Assembly (NCBI RefSeq): GCF_004217545.1
Contig: NZ_SHKY01000001.1
Coordinates: forward strand, 7,254,001 to 7,318,000
Length of the DNA: 64,000 nt
Reading direction: 5' to 3'
Source: Krasilnikovia cinnamomea
GTDB taxonomy: Bacteria; Actinomycetota; Actinomycetes; Mycobacteriales; Micromonosporaceae
This document shows, in pieces, positions 60,776 through 64,000 of this stretch. Every line of letters starts with the position of its first letter. Positions within the stretch are counted from its first letter, which is position 1. The notes under the pieces were generated by a model, which made no database searches, was not told the origin of the DNA, and saw only the letters and a list, made by a program, of their open reading frames with translations. A program made the position numbers and the translations under genes.

Positions 60776-62325
60776 CCCTCAACCTGGCCACCCTGCTGGA
60801 GGACAGCGCCCGCCGGCACCCCGGCCGCGACGCCGTCGTGCTCGGCGCCACCCGGCTCACGTACGCCCAGCTCGACGCCGCCGCCAACCAGGTGGCCGCG
60901 CTGCTGGCCGCCCACGGTGTGCAGCCGGGCGACAAGGTCGCGCTGTCCTGCCCGAACCTGCCGCAGTTCCCGGTCGTCTACTACGGCATCCTGAAGGCCG
61001 GCGCGGTCGTCGTCCCGCTGAACGTGCTGCTCAAGGGCCGCGAGGTCGCCTACCACCTGGCCGACTCGCAGGCCAAGGCGTACGTGTGCTTCGAGGGCAC
61101 GGCGGATCTGCCGATGGGCGCCGAGGGGCACGCCGGGTTCGAGCAGACGCCGGGCTGCGAGCACTTCTTCCTCATCACGGCCGACCCGGCCGCCGCGTCG
61201 CCGATCGACGGGGTGCGGACGCTGGGGCAGGCGCTCGCCGAGCAGCCCGCGACGTTCGCCACGGTCGGCACGAGCGAGACCGACACCGCCGTGATCCTGT
61301 ACACCAGCGGCACCACCGGGCAGCCGAAGGGCGCCGAGCTGTCGCACGCGAACCTGATGTTCAACGCGCTCACCTGCAACCGCCTGTTCGGGTCGCTGGC
61401 CACCGCGCACGAGCGGCACCTGATCACGCTGCCGCTGTTCCACTCGTTCGGCTCGACGGTGCAGATGAACGCGGGCATCTCGGTCGCCTCCACGCTGGTG
61501 CTGCTGCCACGGTTCCAGGCCGACCAGGCCGTCGAACTGCTGCAGCGCGAGAAGATCACGTTCTTCGCCGGGGTGCCCACGATGTACTGGGGCCTGCTCG
61601 GCGCGCTGCACGACGGGGTCGACGTCGCGGAGATCGCGCGCAACATGCGGGTGGCCGTCTCCGGCGGCGCCTCGCTCCCGGTGGAGATCATCAAGCAGTT
61701 CAAGGAGCGGTTCGGGGTCCAGATCCTGGAGGGGTACGGCCTGTCCGAGACCTCGCCGGTGGCCACGTTCAGCGACCCGGAGCGCGACCCGCGGCCCGGC
61801 TCGATCGGCGTGCCGATCTGGGGCGTCGAGGTGAAGCTGATCGACCCCGACTGGAAGACGATCGAGGGCACCGACGAGGTCGGCGAGATCGCCATCCGCG
61901 GGCACAACATCATGAAGGGCTACTACAACCGGCCCGAGGCGACCGCCGAGGTGACCCGGGACGGCTGGTTCCGCACCGGCGACCTCGCGCGGCGCGACGC
62001 GGACGGCTTCTACTACATCGTCGACCGGGCCAAGGACATGGTCATCCGGGGTGGTTTCAACGTGTACCCCCGGGAGGTCGAGGAGGTGCTGCTGACCCAC
62101 CCGGCCGTCTCCCTGGTCGCGGTCGTCGGGGTGCCGCACGAGGTCCACGGCGAGGAGGTCAAGGCGTTCGTCATCCGCGGCGGTGAGATCACCGAGGACG
62201 AGCTGATCGCCTGGTGCAAGCAGAACATGGCGGCCTACAAGTACCCGCGCATCGTCGAGTTCGTCGAATCCCTGCCGATGACCGCCACCGGCAAGATCCT
62301 CAAGCGCGAGCTGGCCGGTCGGTGA
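60772..62325 (+). CDS. Acyl-CoA ligase (AMP-forming)
   Basis: 517 residues, ATG 60772, four-base overlap. ILYTSGTTGQPKGAELSHAN (A3), GYGLSETSPVATF, WFRTGDLARRDADGFYYIVD and the terminal MTATGKILKREL are the ANL motifs. The RGGFNVYPREVEEVL stretch is typical of medium- or long-chain and aryl acid ligases. It should activate an acid to its CoA ester for the dehydrogenase gene downstream. The acid is unknown. Confidence 0.92.
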   Translation: MTLNLATLLEDSARRHPGRDAVVLGATRLTYAQLDAAANQVAALLAAHGVQPGDKVALSCPNLPQFPVVYYGILKAGAVVVPLNVLLKGREVAYHLADSQAKAYVCFEGTADLPMGAEGHAGFEQTPGCEHFFLITADPAAASPIDGVRTLGQALAEQPATFATVGTSETDTAVILYTSGTTGQPKGAELSHANLMFNALTCNRLFGSLATAHERHLITLPLFHSFGSTVQMNAGISVASTLVLLPRFQADQAVELLQREKITFFAGVPTMYWGLLGALHDGVDVAEIARNMRVAVSGGASLPVEIIKQFKERFGVQILEGYGLSETSPVATFSDPERDPRPGSIGVPIWGVEVKLIDPDWKTIEGTDEVGEIAIRGHNIMKGYYNRPEATAEVTRDGWFRTGDLARRDADGFYYIVDRAKDMVIRGGFNVYPREVEEVLLTHPAVSLVAVVGVPHEVHGEEVKAFVIRGGEITEDELIAWCKQNMAAYKYPRIVEFVESLPMTATGKILKRELAGR

Positions 62326-63362
62326 TGACCGCCGTGAACGTCGACGTCGCCGTTCCGGCCCCACCCCGGCACCATCCGGCCACCACGCTGATCCCCGGCC
62401 TGGTGGCCGCCGCGGCGGGCCTCGGTGGCGCGCTGCTGCTCAGCCACCTCGTGCCCGCGGTGGGCATCCTCACCTGGGCGGTCGCCCTCGGGGTCGCCGC
62501 CGCGAACCTGCGGGTGCTGCCCGGCAGGTGCCGGGTCGCGCTCGGCCACCTGACCAAGCGGCTGCTGCGGGCCGGGGTGATGCTGCTCGGGTTCTCCGTG
62601 TCGATCGGCGCCATCCTGGCACTGGGCGCACCGGTCATCGCCATCGTGGCCGGCACCCTGCTGTCGACGTTGCTGTTCACCATCTGGCTGGGCACCCGGA
62701 TGAAGCTGGGCGGGGCGCGCAGCCTGCTCATCGGCACCGGCGTCGCGATCTGCGGTGCGTCCGCCATCGCGGCCATGGAGGACACCGCCGACGCCGACGA
62801 CGAGGACGTGACCGCCGCCATCGCGATGATCACCCTGTTCGGCACGCTCGCGCTGGTCGCGTACCCGCTGCTGCGTGGACCGCTCGGCCTCGGTGACATC
62901 CAGTACGGCGTCTGGACCGGCGTGGGCGTACACGAGGTCGGTCAGGTCGTCGCCGCCGCGAGCCCCGCCGGGGCCGCGGTCGTCACCATCGCGGTCATCG
63001 TGAAACTCACCCGGGTGCTGCTGCTGGCGCCGGTCGTGGCCGGGGTCAGCGTCGTGAAGCGGCTCCGTTCGCCGCTGACCGGTACGGGTGTCAAGCGCCC
63101 GCCGCTGGTGCCGCTGTTCGTCGTCGGCTTCCTCGCCTGCGCCGCGGTACGCAGCACCGGCGTCGTACCCCCGGTGGCGCTGGACTGGATCCGCATCCTG
63201 CAGATCACCGCGCTCGGCGCGGCCCTGTTCGGGATGGGCGCCAGCGTGCATCTGACCTCGCTGGTACGCCGCAGCCCGGGCGCGATCGCGCTCGGCGCCG
63301 TATCCACGATCTTCGTCACCGGTGTCGCGCTCGGCGCGACCCTGCTCTTCGTCCACGGATGA
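62325..63362 (+). CDS. YeiH-family putative sulfate/sulfite exporter
   Basis: 345 residues, ATG 62325 sharing one base with the ligase stop. About ten helices. LLRAGVMLLGFSVSIGAILA, GTGVAICGASAIAAMEDTAD and YGVWTGVGVHEVGQVVAAAS are the YeiH/UPF0324 signatures. Relatives sit in taurine and sulfoacetate pathways and are thought to export sulfite or sulfate. Together with the TauD-type enzyme this points to a sulfonated substrate. Confidence 0.88.
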   Translation: MTAVNVDVAVPAPPRHHPATTLIPGLVAAAAGLGGALLLSHLVPAVGILTWAVALGVAAANLRVLPGRCRVALGHLTKRLLRAGVMLLGFSVSIGAILALGAPVIAIVAGTLLSTLLFTIWLGTRMKLGGARSLLIGTGVAICGASAIAAMEDTADADDEDVTAAIAMITLFGTLALVAYPLLRGPLGLGDIQYGVWTGVGVHEVGQVVAAASPAGAAVVTIAVIVKLTRVLLLAPVVAGVSVVKRLRSPLTGTGVKRPPLVPLFVVGFLACAAVRSTGVVPPVALDWIRILQITALGAALFGMGASVHLTSLVRRSPGAIALGAVSTIFVTGVALGATLLFVHG

Positions 63363-63405
63363 CCCCGGCCCCCACCCACCGCAGAACCTGATGGGAAGAC
63401 CACCT

Positions 63406-64000
63406 ATGAGCAAGCCCGACTTCGACCTGTTCCGGATCTCCGAGGACCACGAGGCCCTGCGTGAGGCGGTGCGGGCCGTCGCCGAAGACAAGATCGCCCC
63501 GCACGCGGCCGAGGTGGATCAGACGGCCACCTTTCCGCAGGCCGCGTACGACGCACTCGTCGCTACGGACTTCCACGCTCCGCACGTGCCCGAGGAGTAC
63601 GGCGGCGTGGGCGCCGACGCCCTGGCGACCTGCATCGTGATCGAGGAGGTGGCCCGGGTCTGCGCCACCTCGTCGCTGATTCCCGGCTGCAACAAGCTGG
63701 GCAGCCTGCCCCTGATGCTCGGCGGCTCGGAGGAGCTCAAGCACCGGTACCTCGCCCCGCTGGCCCGGGGGGAGGCGGCCTTCTCGTACGGTCTGTCCGA
63801 GCGGGAGGCCGGCAGCGACACCGCCTCCATGAAGACCCGGGCCACCCTGGTCGGTGACGAGTGGATCCTCAACGGCCAGAAGTCGTGGATCACCAACGCG
63901 GGCTTCTCCGAGTACTACACCGTGCTGGCCGTGACGGATCCGGACGGCCGGCGCGGCGCCAACATCAGCGCGTTCATCGTGGAGAAGTCCGACCCCGGAT
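63406..64000 (+). CDS. Acyl-CoA dehydrogenase, 5' part
   Basis: 198 codons before the window ends; ATG 63406, 43 bases after the YeiH-type stop. The N-terminal helix domain DHEALREAVRAVAEDKIAPH and the flavin loop FSYGLSEREAGSDTASMKTR are present, as is the WILNGQKSWITNAG segment. The catalytic Glu lies beyond the edge. It probably oxidises the CoA ester made by the adjacent ligase. Confidence 0.93.
   Translation, partial: MSKPDFDLFRISEDHEALREAVRAVAEDKIAPHAAEVDQTATFPQAAYDALVATDFHAPHVPEEYGGVGADALATCIVIEEVARVCATSSLIPGCNKLGSLPLMLGGSEELKHRYLAPLARGEAAFSYGLSEREAGSDTASMKTRATLVGDEWILNGQKSWITNAGFSEYYTVLAVTDPDGRRGANISAFIVEKSDPG

Overview
The window comes from a very GC-rich actinomycete, most likely a motile, spore-forming member of the Micromonosporaceae close to Actinoplanes. 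The evidence is the codon use, the frequent GTG starts, the Sfp-type transferases, a DUF1269 stress protein, and a methyl-accepting chemotaxis protein behind a possible FliA-type promoter. No rRNA, tRNA, CRISPR array, insertion sequence or phage gene was seen.

Layout. 0-5.3 kb: the tail of a probable P-type ATPase, a DinB-like protein, a phosphopantetheinyl transferase, a metallophosphoesterase and small envelope or stress proteins. 5.7-9.7 kb: a PAS histidine kinase followed by an 80-codon copy of its own N-terminus, a DUF1540 protein, a secreted collagen-like protein and a relic of a VOC-family gene. 9.8-14.4 kb: the urea transporter urtABCDE on the minus strand. 14.6-17.3 kb: an ECF-type cobalt/nickel importer on the plus strand. 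17.3-21.9 kb: a nitroreductase, a VOC protein, secreted SGNH and PIG-L hydrolases, and a membrane protein.

22.3-29.7 kb holds a candidate conflict or stress-signalling module. It contains a cytosolic S8 peptidase, a small protein with two RyR-like repeats, a divergent 885-residue TPR-CHAT protease, an ECF-like sigma factor whose gene overlaps a 154-residue partner, and a surface VWA protein. A TPR-CHAT protease next to a sigma factor and a small partner recalls the Craspase arrangement, but no CRISPR component is present.

29.7-49.0 kb looks like an unusual biosynthetic cluster. A seven-gene minus operon encodes a flavin monooxygenase, a possible papain/NAT-fold protein, a deoxyribosyltransferase-like protein, a PurF paralogue, a fatty acyl-AMP ligase, a carrier protein and a DUF6506 protein. 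An eight-gene plus operon encodes an AurF-like diiron oxygenase, a carrier protein, an amino acid:carrier-protein ligase, a thioester reductase-like protein, a phosphopantetheinyl transferase, a ferritin-like protein, a second carrier protein and a KAS III-like protein. Between them lie an MMPL transporter, an MFS exporter coupled to a BtaA-like aminocarboxypropyl transferase, and a secreted dimethylformamidase-like protein. Several start regions share GTATC-containing elements. The leader of the VWA gene and that of the monooxygenase operon are clearly related, which links the cluster to the sigma factor region.

49-51.6 kb: an amino-acid-type binding protein and a chemotaxis receptor. 51.9-64 kb: a catabolic island with three paralogous MFS carriers, an AraC-type regulator and a plus-strand set (oxidoreductase, TauD-type dioxygenase, BKACE, hydrolase, acyl-CoA ligase, YeiH-type exporter, acyl-CoA dehydrogenase). 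Dioxygenase plus YeiH suggests use of a sulfonated or beta-keto substrate. The last gene runs off the window end.
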